64,000 nt of DNA, from positions 82,870,646-82,934,645 of the forward strand of contig CM037585.1 in assembly GCA_021018995.1 (NCBI GenBank), in the 5' to 3' direction. The stretch comes from Chloranthus sessilifolius (taxonomy: Eukaryota; Streptophyta; Magnoliopsida; Chloranthales; Chloranthaceae). How positions within the stretch are numbered: position 1 is the stretch's first letter; each line of letters begins with the position of its first letter. Under the pieces are notes generated by a model. The model searched no databases, was not told the DNA's origin, and saw only the letters and a list, made by a program, of their open reading frames with translations. Positions 21,065 to 33,838 of the stretch are shown here, piece after piece. A program made the translations under genes and the position numbers.

Positions 21065-23866
21065 GATGCCCCTCTGCAGCGCGTTCTCATGGAATAAGAA
21101 TGCATTGAAGAAGTAGACACCCCCTTTTCAGGGTGCCTTCTCATTTCTTTGAGAGGTCACAAGTGTGAATCGGGGAGCTGACGTGAGATGTTTGACTTTC
21201 TCTTCTATCAGCGCAAGCTAAAAGGAGAAATTCGCGAGCCATATTTTAGCAATTGAGAGGTGTATCCTCAGTCGTGAGTACATATCACATCCAGTCGCAT
21301 ATCGTGACCTGCTACATATCACAGTCAAACGGAGGGAAATTGACACAAACGAAATGTGGGTGGCATCATACGAATATCTAGGAATAAGGATAAGTGACCA
21401 GAAAATATGATGTAATATAATGGCGAAAGCTTTCCCAAACCATGTCAGACCGGGCGCGCCATTTCTCACACCAATGATGCATTAGGAGTCCCTTTCCAGT
21501 GGACATTTATGATTTCTCAAAATTGAGTATACTCGGTGTTCAGTTTCCCAGGGGAAAGAACTGATTGGGGTGATGAGAAATGAAAGTTTAATAGATAAAG
21601 TTTTTTGAAAATTTAGGTTTTAACTTAAGATCAATTCGGTAAAATCTTCAAAAAATGTGGCTTCCGAGACATTGCTGAGTAGATCCATCAGCACGGGATT
21701 TGTGGACCCGACCTTTGTTTGGTTGTTAAGACGACGCTCGATATGTCGGATACTCTATCTAACCTTCTCGCGGATACTGATGATTGTCTCTTATGGGAGG
21801 ACTACAGTGATTTGTGAATCAGGAGAGTCAAAATTTTGAAAATGTTTGACTTTATTAGTTAACTATAATTATAAGGAAGATCGAGTAGAGGGGGCACTAC
21901 TTACCTGGTTTGTTACCTATGTTTCGGGTAGGGTCGTCACGCGATGGGACATCAAAGAGTTTCTTCTCCTCTTTCGTTTTTGTCGCGGTGAGGCTCGATA
22001 ATTACTGGCGCACTGGGACATTTGGAAGGTTTGGATTTGCTCTTCATGATGGGATATTGGATGAATCTCCCTTCTGGTTGCGTGTTGTGGTGGATTGCGA
22101 GATGGGATATGATGTTTGTGTGATGGGGTATTTCATGGTGAAAACTTCTTGGTTGATGAGATAGTGATGGTTTATTTATTTCTTTGGCAGATCTTGGGTT
22201 ATGTGATGGGACGGCGTTGCGACGGGACCTGCCTTTGAGGTCGCGGTAGGATAATGGGTTTGGGTTGGTTTAGTTCAGGAATCGGGATGGTGGTGATTAT
22301 GTGTGTACAATATCACGATGGGACATGTTATGTGTGGATGCTTGTGAGTGTGCGATAGGGCATTGACGGTCATTGCTTTTGGTCAGTATGTGAGGTGTTG
22401 CGTGATGGGACAAGGTTGTCTCGAGTAGGAGGATTGTCAAGGGGGCATTGCTCGTTGCAGGGTCATGCGAAATCACACAACCACTCGTGTCATCCACATT
22501 GGTTGGCTTTGTCGGCAATAGACTCTCATGCTTCTTCTTCAAATTTTTTCACATGAACTCAAAGCCTTCTTGTTGGTCTTTATGCATTGTCGGGGTGACT
22601 TCCTGTGCTGCTTTCTTGGTCAGTAGTAGAAGCAGTATACTCATCTTCTCTGTTCTGCTTCACCCTTTGGTGCGAGGTTCGTGGTGGGACAATAGTGACC
22701 ATATGGTGGATCATGGTGGGGAGGGTAATTGGTTGTGTCTTGGATTGGGTGTTTGTCTTTTGGTCGGGCATGTTAGCACTATTTTGGAAATTACACACAT
22801 CGTCTAACGAGCGTAATCGAAGCATCGCTTGGTCGTTCTCTTAAGTGTCTGGGTGTCGATTCAAATTCCACGCTCTAGAGTCGACGCTTATTTCTAATTA
22901 TGCGCTACACATGAAGCATGGGATTGGTTTGTCGCTTCTCTGGTTTGATGGGGGTTGAATGGCGATCAGAAGTTGGTGCACTTAACTCGAAATGTGCGCT
23001 ATGAGGAGAACGCTTAATCGGATTACGCACAATTGGCTTGGTGCGTATATATTCGTAAGGTTTTTCGATTTTCGTCATTCCCGCTCTATTTTTCTCTTTA
23101 TTTTTAAATTCGAGCCTTCAGTGTTCCGTTTTCATGTCGTTTCTTCTGTTCTTTGTCATTTCGCACGTTCTACAATCTGAGGTGATCCTTGATGGCGATG
23201 TGATTTGGAGGTGTTGCTGTGGTCGAAGGGGCTCATTATTGGAAGTGCCGTCATGGTCGAGACGGCCGGCTAGTGGGACGGTATACATCTGTCCCTATTG
23301 TTAAGAGGAGGTGAAGATGGCGGGTGGGAAGTCCTACAAATGGATGGAAAAGTGTTATTTGGCTATCCTCCCATGCGTCGCATTTTGGGCTTTGTGTCCG
23401 TTTTGAGTTATTTATTTTCGTTTTGGGTTGTAGGTTAGGTTTCATGTTTTTTTTTTTGGGTTATATGTTCAGGAGGTATGCCTTTTTTTTATTGTATTCT
23501 TTTTTGTTTGTTTGTTTATTTATTTATGTTTGTTATTGTTTGCTTCGCGATGGGGGTGTGTCTATTTTCCGATCATGGTGGAATATTATTTGTTTGTTTT
23601 TTTATTGTGCTTTTTGTTGTATATATATATATATTTGTTATTGTTGTTTTGTTCTGCCTTTTTTTTTGGTGGTCACACGATGGGACTTTGGAATTATTTA
23701 TTTATTTATTATTATTATTACTATATTTTTGTTCCACGATGGACATTGGGGGAGAAAACAAGAAATAAAATAAAATTAAAAAAATTTAAAAATGCCCCAG
23801 TTTCAAGTGTTGGTCTCGTGCCCGATTATTGTTGTCAAGGTGTTAGTGCTTAAAAAAAGCCCCAAT
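21065..23866 (-). other. Probable non-coding 3' internal region of Tat-like element F
   Basis: There is no recognisable coding sequence on either strand. It lies between LTR F and the LTR of E1. It contains a polypurine-like tract at the F end, at least nine dispersed plus-strand copies of a CGATGGGAC-type motif between 21941 and 23740, and very T-rich stretches at 23430-23730. ORFs here consist mostly of Phe, Leu, Tyr and Cys and follow from the T-richness. Tat elements often carry long 3' non-coding regions with repeats, which fits. The right boundary is the insertion of E1. Confidence 0.5.
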
Positions 23867-25242
23867 TATAGACACCCATTTTTTCCCTCTCGAAGTATAC
23901 GAACACGTTTGGTTAACCTTATACCTTGCCCATGACTCTCGGAAAGGGACCGACCCTCTCCAGAAGCCCTAAAACCCTAGACACGGGGACCATATACTAT
24001 TTACATAGTATGTGGTTGAGACCGGAACCCTTAGCTCATAGGCTCAGACCTGACCCGACTCGGGAAGAACCTGAATTACACGCTTGCTTATAAGTGTGCA
24101 ATTCGATTGCACGCATGGATACATGCGCGCAATTGATCCAATTTGGACCAGGTCTCTTCTTCATGTGGACCACCCTAAGACCCGATTACGCGCCTGACCC
24201 AGGGTGCACAATTCGATTGCACACTTCACCTCAAGTGTGTAATTGGTCCCCAGTCTAACCAGGTCTCTGAATCCCAAGGCCGCCCTAACTCCTCAATCAA
24301 GTGTACCGATCCATGCGCATAACTGGATTATGCGCTCCCCACAGGGCATGCAATTGGTTCCATGGCATATTGGAACTAGGACACCTGACTGAGCTAGTTA
24401 GCAGGTCATTCGCTAGTCGGTGATCAACTTCCGGTGGATTATGCACCATAGACCACACGCACAATTCAATTCCGCGCCAGTAACCATGCGCACAATTCAC
24501 CAATTGCACACTTGACCATAAGCGCATCTTTAGACCTATACCTATAAATAGATCCCCCTTCCACACCCAAACAGAACAAATCTCTATAGCAATCTCTCCT
24601 TTTTCGAGTTGTCCTTTTAGAAAATTCGAGGTTCTCTCTGGGGTTCTCAAAGAAAGGGGTTGAGCTACATTCTAGACATCTAGAACTATAGACTCTTCTC
24701 TAGGAGCCCCAAGTAGTCATGCTAGCGATACTGGCTAACTAGCCCTGACTCTCGAAGGAGTATCGAAGGAATAAGTGCAACAACCCTTAGATCTTTAGGA
24801 AGCCCTTGCCTAATAGCCTAGAGCCAATTAGGTCCCTGACCTTTTCCTGTTTTAAGCCTTAGCCACCTGATTTGCCGAAGGGAGCTTACGGAGGGTACCC
24901 AGGAACGGGGCCGATCCTCCTTAGCATAGAGGGACACAATTCCCCTTTTAGATAGATTAGGAAAACCAAACTAGATAGACCTTAGGTAATCCATAGTTGC
25001 TAAAGTCGGCCGACCAACACTTAGTAAAGGAGTCAACCCGCATCTCCGCACGCAATCAGTGATGTGTTGCAGCATCGATAAATATCTGTAGCTAGCGATC
25101 GCATTAACTCAGGTACTCTCTATCTAAAATTCACCTTTTTCTTTTCAGTATTATTCACCGCTTTTTTCCTGAGTCCATGTGGACCGAATTGGGCCACTTC
25201 TTTCAAGGACCGAAAGGAACCTAGAAAAAGCGCGTACCAATA
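23867..25242 (+). repeat. 5' LTR of Tat-like element E1 (about 1.38 kb)
   Basis: It begins TATAGACACCC (the usual TG mutated) and ends GTACCAATA ahead of the primer site. It shares blocks with F and E2 throughout. The TATA box is CTATAAATAG at 24542-24551. U3 holds three to four palindromic modules (GTGCAATTCGATTGCAC type) at 24090-24520. E1 is shorter than F and E2 mainly because it has fewer modules. Confidence 0.85.
24542..24551 (+). promoter_or_regulatory. TATA box of LTR E1
   Basis: CTATAAATAG lies after the palindromic module array and before the pyrimidine-rich transcribed part. It is the expected Pol II promoter of E1. Confidence 0.6.
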
Positions 25243-25245
25243 ATT

Positions 25246-25263
25246 TGGTGATCACGATGGGAC
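25246..25263 (+). other. Primer-binding site of E1
   Basis: TGGTGATCACGATGGGAC follows the LTR end by three bases and begins with the TGG that pairs with tRNA CCA. E2 has the related TAGCGATCATGATGGGCC at the same place. I could not assign the tRNA from memory. Confidence 0.65.
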
Positions 25264-25379
25264 CTCTTTCTGCTAAGATTGCCTATGTTTAGTTAGTTTG
25301 GTTTTTTTATATATCTTTTTGTTTTATCTTCTATCACTCCTTGCACACACATACACTCTCGAGAGTCCTTTGAAGGTGC

Positions 25380-27160
25380 ATGAACATCTTTCAAAGATTG
25401 GAAATGTTAGGAATATGTAGGACAGACCTTACCAGTAGCGGTGACCCACCATTATGGGGGTACCACGACAATCCATATATGATGTTGAGCCGTCCTATGA
25501 CTCAGCCCAACGTCATCTGGAAATTAACATGGCTGGCGGTGAAGAAAGACACTTCACTCCCCCGAGCACCAGTAATAACGATGGTCGGAGAGAGAGTGAT
25601 ACTGGGTAAAACTTCATGACCCGACAACTTGTGGAACTTAGCATCCAAGCATTGCAAAGAGGAGGGAAGGAAGCCGAAGAACTACTTTGAGGCATGGTTG
25701 CCGCATATGAGACCGTTAAGGAACAACAAGACGAAGAGGAACGAGAGCGAAGAAGGGAAGAGAGGCCGCCGCCTACTCCGAGCATGACATCACCTCACGT
25801 ATCACCACCAAGGCATACCGCTTGTACCCTCTTCAGCAATAATTGTCAAGATAGAGCTCACCCCTAGACCATAAAAAAAAAGATGCCACTGTAAAAATGA
25901 AGGACCTTACTTGGGTTCTAGAAGAATACATGGCTAAGAGAGAGCATCCCGGATTCTCATTTGGATTCAACCAATTCTGTCGGGACCTCGAATTTAACTT
26001 ACTTGCAGGATTTAAGCCTCCTAAGTTCAGCACACAACAACACGAGGAATCCAAATCACCATCTGACACTAATCTGCAATGACTGTCGATCTATACGCGA
26101 CAATCAAGGTCTTCTCATCCACTACTTCCAGAGATCACTAGAAGGAGAGGCTCTCGATTGGTTTGCTGGATTACCACTGCATAAGATTGATACATTCGAC
26201 CAGTCAATTCCTCGACCAGTACAAGCATCTAATCCAAAAAGCAGTCAGCCTTAGCGACTTGATGGCTACAAAGCAAGAACCCTAGGAAGAAATCACAGAC
26301 TTCGTAAGACGATGGAGGAGATTCGTAGCCTGAACTGGATGCCTAATGAAAGAAAAGGATGCCATCGATATTATTATCGATAATATCAAAGAGCCCCTGA
26401 GGAATGCTCTTATCATAAGCGGCTGCCCTAACTTCGCTGCCCTCCATCTCCGTGCTTCCCGCCTGCTACGACACATAAAGGGTGGGGATCTTTCCTTGTC
26501 TATAATAGCAGCAAGAGGCACCTCTTTTGATGAATGAAAGATGTAGAACAAGAAGAAGGCCTCTGGATTTGCAAGTTAACATAGTTGTTAACCAAGGACA
26601 GAACTCTGGAAGTAGGAACTTCTAGCCAAGGAATCCCAGTCAAAACCAGTATTAGAACCAAAGTCAACAACGATATCCCAACCAGAGCCAGAATCAATAC
26701 CCGAACCGTAACCAATACCCAAACCAGAACACCTACTAGAATCAGAACCAAAACGCAGCCCAGAACCGAATGATGAACCCTCCAAATTACAACAATGTAC
26801 CCCCACCACAAAGCTTCAATCAACAAGCTAGGCTCCCTTACCAGTGAAAGTGCTACAACTACCCTCCATTACTCGACACGATCCCTAATATCTTTCACCT
26901 CCTCAGCAATCAAAACCTGATCAGATTCCCACCGGAGCGACCATGCCCCTGGCCAACACACCTCGACTACAACAAGTTTTATGCCTTCCATCGATTCGTA
27001 GGACATTATTTGGAGGACTACTGGGTTCTACGGGACGTAATCTATGATATGAATGATCAAAATCAGATTGATTGGGAAGCCTTCGAAATTCCAACCAGAA
27101 TAATAACCCACCCCCACAAAACCTAGAAATAATCAACAATCCAATGCTCAGCCATAATCA
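25380..27160 (+). pseudogene. Gag of E1 (multiply frameshifted)
   Basis: It starts at the ATG at 25380 (MNIFQRLEML); E2 starts the same way (ATGAGCATCTACCAAAGG). Recognisable blocks are FNLLAGFKPPKF, HYFQRSLEGEALDWFAGL, ITDFVRRWRRF, a DIIIDNIKEPLRNAL block and a zinc-knuckle-free HRFVGHYLEDYWVLRDVI block near 27000. These are the capsid and nucleocapsid-like parts of Tat-type Gag. A degenerate Asn/Gln/Thr-rich stretch at 26580-26770 is built on repeats of AACCAGAACC type. At least six frame changes or stops are present. Confidence 0.75.
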
Positions 27161-28796
27161 AGGGCTGGTCTCTCACATCACCATGGTGGGCCTCCCTAGC
27201 CGGCTCCCCGTACATCCTTCTACCTTGATTACCCGCATCAATCCTCCAAATGCCCCGACTAACCCAGTTGAACCCCAGAGATCCGCAATCATTCGACCTC
27301 ATCCATCAACCTTCATAACTCGAATCAAACCACCAAACCCCCCATCATATCCAAACTGCACTCGGATATAAACCTAGGCATTCAGGGCTCGAAGATCTAA
27401 CCTTTAGAGACCACTGCCAGAACGCTTGACTCCCCCAAACCTGGAACCACCTCCATCACCATTGCCCCTCTCTAACTCTGAACCTGAAGATAGCGGAATT
27501 GCCTCTAAAGACTCACCACAGGTTGATGACACACCAGGTCATGAATTTGTGGCTACAACTGGTTATGAAACAAGTATTGAAGCAGGTCAGCAAGACAAAG
27601 AACTAAGCAGGGATGCACTGATCTCTATCTTTTTGAAAGAGGAAGACTACATGCAGTACCTCCCTCCATGGAATGGTATCACCCTGGTATGTATTCCTTC
27701 CTCGAACTTCGCCCTGTTCATGACAAATACTCCAGGAAGCTTGTCGACACAAGTCGTGAAATGGCCTAAGGATCAATAGCTAACCTACGTAGTCCATAAG
27801 TTAGGGACCTGCTATCCACCACCGCCATTCCCCCGGGAGAAATAGAATGTGAGCACTTAGCCGCCAGAGAGGATAGCCAGGGATAAAGTATCAAACCTGC
27901 CACCCCCGCCTCATGTAATTCCTCCACCCCAGGTACCCGTACCTCAGACACCTCAACCAGCTGCAAACAAGGTGCACAGACCTGGTAAAGTGCCAACACT
28001 AGAGTCAGGCCAAGAGATAATCTCTTGAGGCACCTTGAGAAAGTTCTTGCCCAAATAGCAATACTTAAACTCATCAAGAAGTTGCCTGAGCATCACCAGC
28101 TGTTAATGAAGGCGCTAGCTGAGACGCGTGTAGACGAAGACACTACTTTGGACGAGTTACACGAAGTCACTTTGGTCATGGCGCAACCTCTAGCGCTCAC
28201 CTTTATGGATGCTGACATGCCGAAGGAATCACTAAGGGGGAGTTCAGCCTCTATATATTTAACAATCATCATCAGGGGATTCTCAATCCGCCATGCCTTG
28301 GTCGACGCTGGAGTGATATTGAACCTTTGCCCGTTAACAACCCTCAAGACTCTTGAATATACAGAACAAGATATACGACCTTCATCGATATCTCCCTCAT
28401 AGCAAACGACGACTTGCAACGCTTCGTCAAAGGCACCATCAAATTACAAGTACGCCTTGGACCAGTAACTAAAGACATCATGTTTCACGTGTTAGACTCA
28501 TCCATTACTTATAATTTGATCCTAGGCAGAAGATGGCTGGAGTCCATGAAAGCAGTGGCATCGACCTACCACCAATGTGTCAAATTCCCCCACGAGGACA
28601 CCATCGTCAGAGTATACCCTGACGCGCCCTTTGAGAACATGGACACTGACTGTGTGACAAGCGTCCCGATGGCTCATGATTCGTTACTAGCCATTAGTTG
28701 TATTAGGAAGATGGAGACTCTCGATAGTACATCTATAGCAAAAGTCGAGCAACCATAGTCCTCTTTTACACCTCAGTGGAAGTTGACAAAAAGGAC
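27161..28796 (+). pseudogene. Aspartic protease region of E1
   Basis: A Pro/Ser-rich linker (27426-27779) is followed by the protease. The block VLAQIAILKLIKKLPEHHQ comes first, then the active-site loop HALVDAGVILNLCP, with Asp at 28304-28306, and the second-half motif YNLILGRRWLESMKAV. The catalytic D-A-G is kept, a common variant of DTG/DSG in this group. The frame breaks at 27777, near 28020 and at 28401. It runs into the hAT insertion at 28797. Confidence 0.78.
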
Positions 28797-28804
28797 ATCT
28801 TGAC
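28797..28804. other. Left target-site duplication of the hAT element
   Basis: ATCTTGAC is matched by ATCCTGAC at 34800-34807, seven of eight positions with one transition. Eight bases is the hAT-specific duplication length. Confidence 0.8.
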
Positions 28805-29298
28805 CAAGGGTCAAAAAATCAGAAAATCGATACATTGAATGTATCGGTTTGATACGTTGAATTTTTTTATTATTTTTTTCAAAAAATTCCCAAAAATCCT
28901 AAAAATTAAGAAAAATAAATTTAATAATTTTCTATTTTTTTTTACTTTTTTTAAAATTTATTTAAAGCTTATTTGATGCATATTTCATAATAGGATGGAT
29001 CCCTAATTAAAGTATGGTCTCTTTCGACCATGCATAATTACGACTAAAAGCTTTCACTATTTTTCTTTCTTTTTTATTATTTAATAAATGAAAATTTTAT
29101 TAACAGACAACAAAAATATATTAGGATATAAGTCTACAGCAAAGGTAAGATCTCTCTTAACATAGTTGATTCATTATATATGACTAATTTTTATTGTACA
29201 TGACTATTGATCAAATTTTTATTATACATGACTAATTATCAAAATTAAAAGGTATATTATAAATAAAAAACTTAATTACTTTAGAGCCACACTGAATT

Positions 29299-32200
29299 TC
29301 ATGGTTCTTGGCCCTCGTTATCATCATCATCGGTGCGCGAGCTTTTCCTATAATATTGGCCATATTGATACCCATGATCATGTGTACCTCCTTGAAACTG
29401 AGGCATTAGCGACGAATATGGCTTAGTGTAATAGGTGAAGGTTGGTCCTCCAAAAATTTGACCAACAAAGTCATATGGCCCGGGATAGGTTGGTTGAGGC
29501 CGATAGTATGGGTTACTTGCTGCTGAATCTTTGGTATTTTGCAAACTAAATCCCCTGAAGCTAGAAGTTATATAACCTACACCATCTTGTGGACCTTGTG
29601 GTGGTGGTGGAGGTGGTGTTTGGTAAGATTCTGACGCTCCTCTTCCTTCAATCCCTCCACCTCTAAATGTAGGAGTGTCATACACTGTTAGCGGGTCCTC
29701 ATCCCATGTGGCAATACCTCCAGAAGTATAGGGATCGATATCATCCGCTCCACCACTAGTGCCAACGTGGGTTTCATCGCCTCCATCATCACCCCCACCA
29801 TCATCATTATCACTACCGGGCTGCGTTTTGTCATCAAATCCAACCACTGAATGATGATTCAATCTTCATTTCCACCTTGATGGTTGGGAAGCCTGCTCAT
29901 CTGCTTCTCTTTCAGCATTATCCAGCCATGCGGTATCCTCAGTATCCAACACTAGCTCTTCGCTCTCTTTGATCCATTGATTTAAAGAGTCATCCTCCAT
30001 GAATATATAATCCAACTAGATAAGATCAAAATATTCACTATCTATAAGGTAAAATATGATAGATAAATTAGTACATGTCTGATGCCTCATCAATTAGATC
30101 AAATAAAAATTGTATGAACTAAGACTTCATATAATATTTTATCGCGATTGGTCCTCTACATATTTCTGACCCTTAATCTCATGTTGTAGTGGCAATAGAC
30201 TAACTTTTCTAATCATTCCATAGCTAGCCTATTCCTTGTCTTTGTGTGAATGAGAGAGAAGGTGCTCCAATTTCGCTCACAGTTGGATGAGGAACAAGTT
30301 TGCGATAAAATCCTCTTGGCAACCCGCCTTAATAATGCGCCATCACTTCCATAATGCATCCACCAATCAGCGAGTTTACCATACTTGATTTGGGATTGCG
30401 CCAATGGGGTCCCAAATGACCCATGTCTCTTGCGGAATATATCAATCTATATATCAATAATCCACATATCAATAAACAGATCATATGATACCTGCATTAT
30501 TACTTATAAGATATTATTACTCACATCTCTTATGGCTTGACCTTGTTCTACCAACTCAGGGAGCATTTGTTGGATCACATTGAGTAAACCGCTGTACATG
30601 TCATCGGCCTCAGTCAACTCAAAGCGTCACGTATACTGGAAGACTGGATTTAAGTAGTGTGCTATACATCAAATATGAACAATCCCATCAATATATATAA
30701 ATAATGAATAATATAAAAAATAATAAATAAATGAAAATCACTACATAAGTAGTTTAGCATGTTATACCTGCAGCATGTAAGTACTGGTAGAATTGTGCAT
30801 CCCACCTCTGGTCGATGATTGCCCAATATCGTTTATATTTTGTCGGGTATTTAGTTTTAATAGCCAATTTGGCTTTAGCCATCAACTCATAAACATACCC
30901 CATTATTGGTTTCTCATCACCATCTACCAACCTCAATACTTATACCAACGGGGTTGTGACGGCGATCTGGTGGTCAACATCTGTCCAAAATTGGGGACTG
31001 TAGATCAGGTCGACAACTTCATTGCAAGCAAGTCTCTTTGCTCGTGGGAGTTCTAACTCATGTTTTCTCCATTCTTCAGAAGAGACCATACTTTTTAGCT
31101 CACGCTTATATCTAGCCAAGCACTGTAGGGCTAAAAATTATATCGTAAATCTTGTAATCGCAGGTCGGAGCAGCTCATTCTTGGTAAAGTCTCTCATCAA
31201 ATTCACCAACTTGGCACTGTTGTATAGGTAGGAAGTAATCGTTATTCCCTTCTGAATAGTTGCTTGTGCTTTGCTTCTCTTTTCGAAATCCTCAAGAATG
31301 AGGTCCACACAATGAGTGGCACACGGAGTCCAATACAAGTGATGTGTCTTCAACATTAACTGACGACCTGCAGCTTTATAATTGGCGGCATTGTCTGTTA
31401 CCACCTGCACAATCTGGTGCTCTCCAACATCTTCAACTACTTTATCTATTAGTTGGAAGAGATAATCAACTGTCTTCGCATGTTTTGAAGTATCAACTGA
31501 TTTTAGAAATATTATCCCGACATCGCTGTAGACCAAAAAGTTGATCAAACTCTTCTTTGTGGGACTTGTCCATCCATCGCACATAATTGTGCAACCTCTC
31601 TCATCCCATACTTCGTGGAAGCTATCCATATAAGTTCCTATCTCTACGTACTCATCATCTAGTAGGGGCCCGAATACCTGGTATGCAGAAGGCTTTTTAA
31701 CTCCTGGACCAACTTCTGCACTTGTATCAATCATACTTTTGAAGTACGGCGACTCCACAACTTGACTCGGAATGTGACTGTATATCACAAACTTTGTAAT
31801 CGATTTTCCAAGCCTCTTTCCCTATTTTTTCAGTGAAATTGTGCTCAATTTACTTTGCTTTGAGCTTTCTGTTCGATGCATGAATGGATCCATGGGACCT
31901 ATAGTACGACCTGTAGTAGACGGCCAGGTGTCCCTCACTGATGCAGACCTACGCAACCCGGCAGTGTCATGAATATCTTCCTCATCATCATCAATAACAT
32001 GTGGCCTATGACTATATCGACCACCAGTAGTAGGCATGGATGGGCCCCTCAAGCTAGATCGAAACTGATAATCGGCTTCTTCTTGATCTCGTCGTTGTCG
32101 TGCTTCTTTAACACTCTCCCTCATGACTCTCGCTGTTACAATATCCTCATCCTCATCCTCATCTTCATCATCCCCACTCTTTTGTCTCTCCCTTTACTTG

Positions 32201-32332
32201 AGCCAAATGTTCCTTCAACCGTGTGATACCTCATCCCAATAATTTTTTCCTACAAAGTTTATATTCTATTCGGAGTCTATCACCATCTATTGTTGTGCCG
32301 TATTGTCAGGCTGAATCTGATGATCGTACCAT
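29299..32332 (-). pseudogene. hAT transposase (BED, DUF659, dimerisation domain), broken
   Basis: Reading leftward from an ATG at 32332: a BED zinc-finger remnant (YKLCRKKLLG, stop, GITRLKEHLAQVKGE) near 32180-32270; an acidic linker; the catalytic-region block FHEVWDERGCTIMCDGWT, then VVTDNAANYKAAGR and TPCATHCVDLILEDF near 31138-31788; the LARYKRELKSM and FWTDVDHQI blocks (30950-31110); GYVYELMAKAKLAI (30754-30936); the hAT C-terminal dimerisation block (SSNCERNWSTFSLIHTK, 30213-30404); and a Gly/Asp/Tyr-rich tail ending at 29299. Stops in nearly every block, including TAG at 31822, make it a pseudogene. AT-rich gaps may include introns. Confidence 0.87.
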
Positions 32333-32437
32333 GTTTATTTCTTTCACTTGCATTAATGACCAAATGATTGGACTAAATTAAAACATTTAGATAACACTTA
32401 AAAATAAAATTTATTTGATATGTAACATCCAATATGT

Positions 32438-32505
32438 ATCGGTTTTGGACCTCGGCGGTACGATACATAGGCATTGTATGATTGTATCGTACCCCCTAAA
32501 AAAGT
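32438..32505. repeat. Inverted copy of the hAT right subterminal region
   Basis: The block TATCGGTTTTGGACCT to CGTACCCCCTAAAAAA recurs in inverse orientation at 34697-34762. It places a copy of the 3' subterminal sequence upstream of the transposase start and delimits the low-complexity region between the two. Confidence 0.75.
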
Positions 32506-33570
32506 TTACTAATTTTTCTTTAAACTAAACTTTTTTTAATTTTTAGTGTTACTAATTTTAGTGTTACTTTTTTAAACTTAACTTTTTTTATTAGTAATTT
32601 TAGTTTTAAAATTATTTTTAATTTTGTGTTACTAATTTTTAAAAAAAACTAAACTCTTTTTTTTTACTAATTTTGTTTTAAAACTAAATTTTTTTATTTT
32701 GTGTTACTAATTTTTAAAACTAAACTAGTTTTAAATTTTTTTTAAAACTAAACTTTTTTTCTTTAAATTAAACTTTTTTTTTTGTTTTCTGTTACTAATT
32801 TTTTGTTACTAATTAGTAATTTTTGCGTTACTAATTTTTTTTATTACTAATTTTTCTTTAAACTAAATTTTTTAAAATTTTTAGTGTTACTTTTTTAAAC
32901 TAAACTTTTTTTATTAGTAATTTTAGTTTTAAAATTGTTTTTAATTTTGTGTTACTAATTGTTTTTAATTTTGTGTTACTAATTTTTTTAAAAAACTAAA
33001 CTATTTTTTTTACTAATTTTATTTTGAAACTAAATTTTTTTGTTTTGTGTTACTAATTTTTAAAACTAAACTAGTTTTAAATTTGTTTTTAAAGCCAAAC
33101 TTTTTTTTTTTAAATTAAACTTTTTTTTTATTTTCTATTACTAATTTTTTGTTACTAATTAGTAATTTTTGTATTTCTAATTTTTTTTATTACTAATTTT
33201 TCTTTAAACTAAATTTTTTTAAAATTTTTAGTGTTACTAATTTTAGTATTACTTTTTTAAACTAAAATTTTTTTATTAGTAATTTTAGTTTTAAAATTGT
33301 TTTTAATTTTGAGTTTTAAAATTGTTTTTAATTTTGTGTTACTAATTTTTTAAAAAAACTAAACTCTTTTTTTTTTTACTAATTTTGTTTTAAAACTAAA
33401 TTTTTTTATTGTGTTACTAATTTTTAAAACTAAACTTTTTTTTTTTAAATTAAACTTTTTTTTATTTTTTGTTACTAATTTTTTGTTACTAATTAGTAAT
33501 TTTTGTGTTACTAATTTTTTTTTAAAGCTAAACTTTGTATTACAAAATTAGTAACAAAAAATTAGTGTAA
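32506..33570. repeat. AT-rich low-complexity region built on ACTAATTTTT and AAACTAAACTTTTTTT
   Basis: About 1.1 kb consists almost wholly of permuted units such as GTTACTAATTTTT, TTTTAAAACTAAA and CTTTTTTT, arranged as roughly three higher-order blocks of about 300 bases. No gene is present. Slippage plus segmental duplication would explain it. Consensus accuracy in such sequence is doubtful. Confidence 0.8.
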
Positions 33571-33720
33571 TTGATGTGTCATGGGGTATGTGTCACATGT
33601 GTGACACATCAATTACATGTGTTGCGACACCTGTGTCACTGTGTCACATGTGTCGCGACACATCACGCGTGACACGTGTCACATTTGCCGCGACATATTA
33701 CACGTGATATGTGTCACATG
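33571..33720. repeat. Cluster of GTGTCACATGTGTCGCGACAC-like palindromes
   Basis: At least eight overlapping palindromic pieces occur within 150 bases, for example TGTGTCACATGTGTGACACA, GTGTCGCGACAC and CACGCGTGACACGTG. It is a GC-richer island in extreme AT surroundings and could fold into many alternative hairpins. No element ends were recognised. Confidence 0.7.
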
Positions 33721-33838
33721 CATGGGTCAAAAAATTAATAGCACAAAATTAGTAACACAAAATAAAGAAGTTTAGTTCGAAAATAAAATTAGTAAAAAAA
33801 AAGTTTAGTTTTAAAAGAAAGAGATTTTTTGACCCATG
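33721..33838. mobile_element. Short segment bounded by hAT-type terminal repeats (118 bp)
   Basis: It begins CATGGGTCAAAAAATT and its reverse-complemented end begins CATGGGTCAAAAAATC, the same terminal sequence as the outer 6-kb hAT element. The inside is A-rich (AAAATTAGTAACAC). It may be a tiny deletion derivative of the same hAT family nested in the larger element. No matching 8-bp duplication was seen. Confidence 0.5.

Noticed and set aside
23324..23853. Overlapping plus-strand ORFs rich in Phe, Tyr, Leu and Cys, resembling membrane proteins
   Set aside because: They arise from T-rich low-complexity sequence; all three frames look equally hydrophobic and no start context or homology is visible.
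26500..26826. Minus-strand ORF rich in Leu and Val (108 codons)
   Set aside because: It is the antisense of a degenerate AACCAGAACC repeat within the gag of E1.
29299..29862. Separate Gly/Asp-rich gene on the minus strand
   Set aside because: Position and composition fit the C-terminal tail of the hAT transposase just upstream on the same strand.
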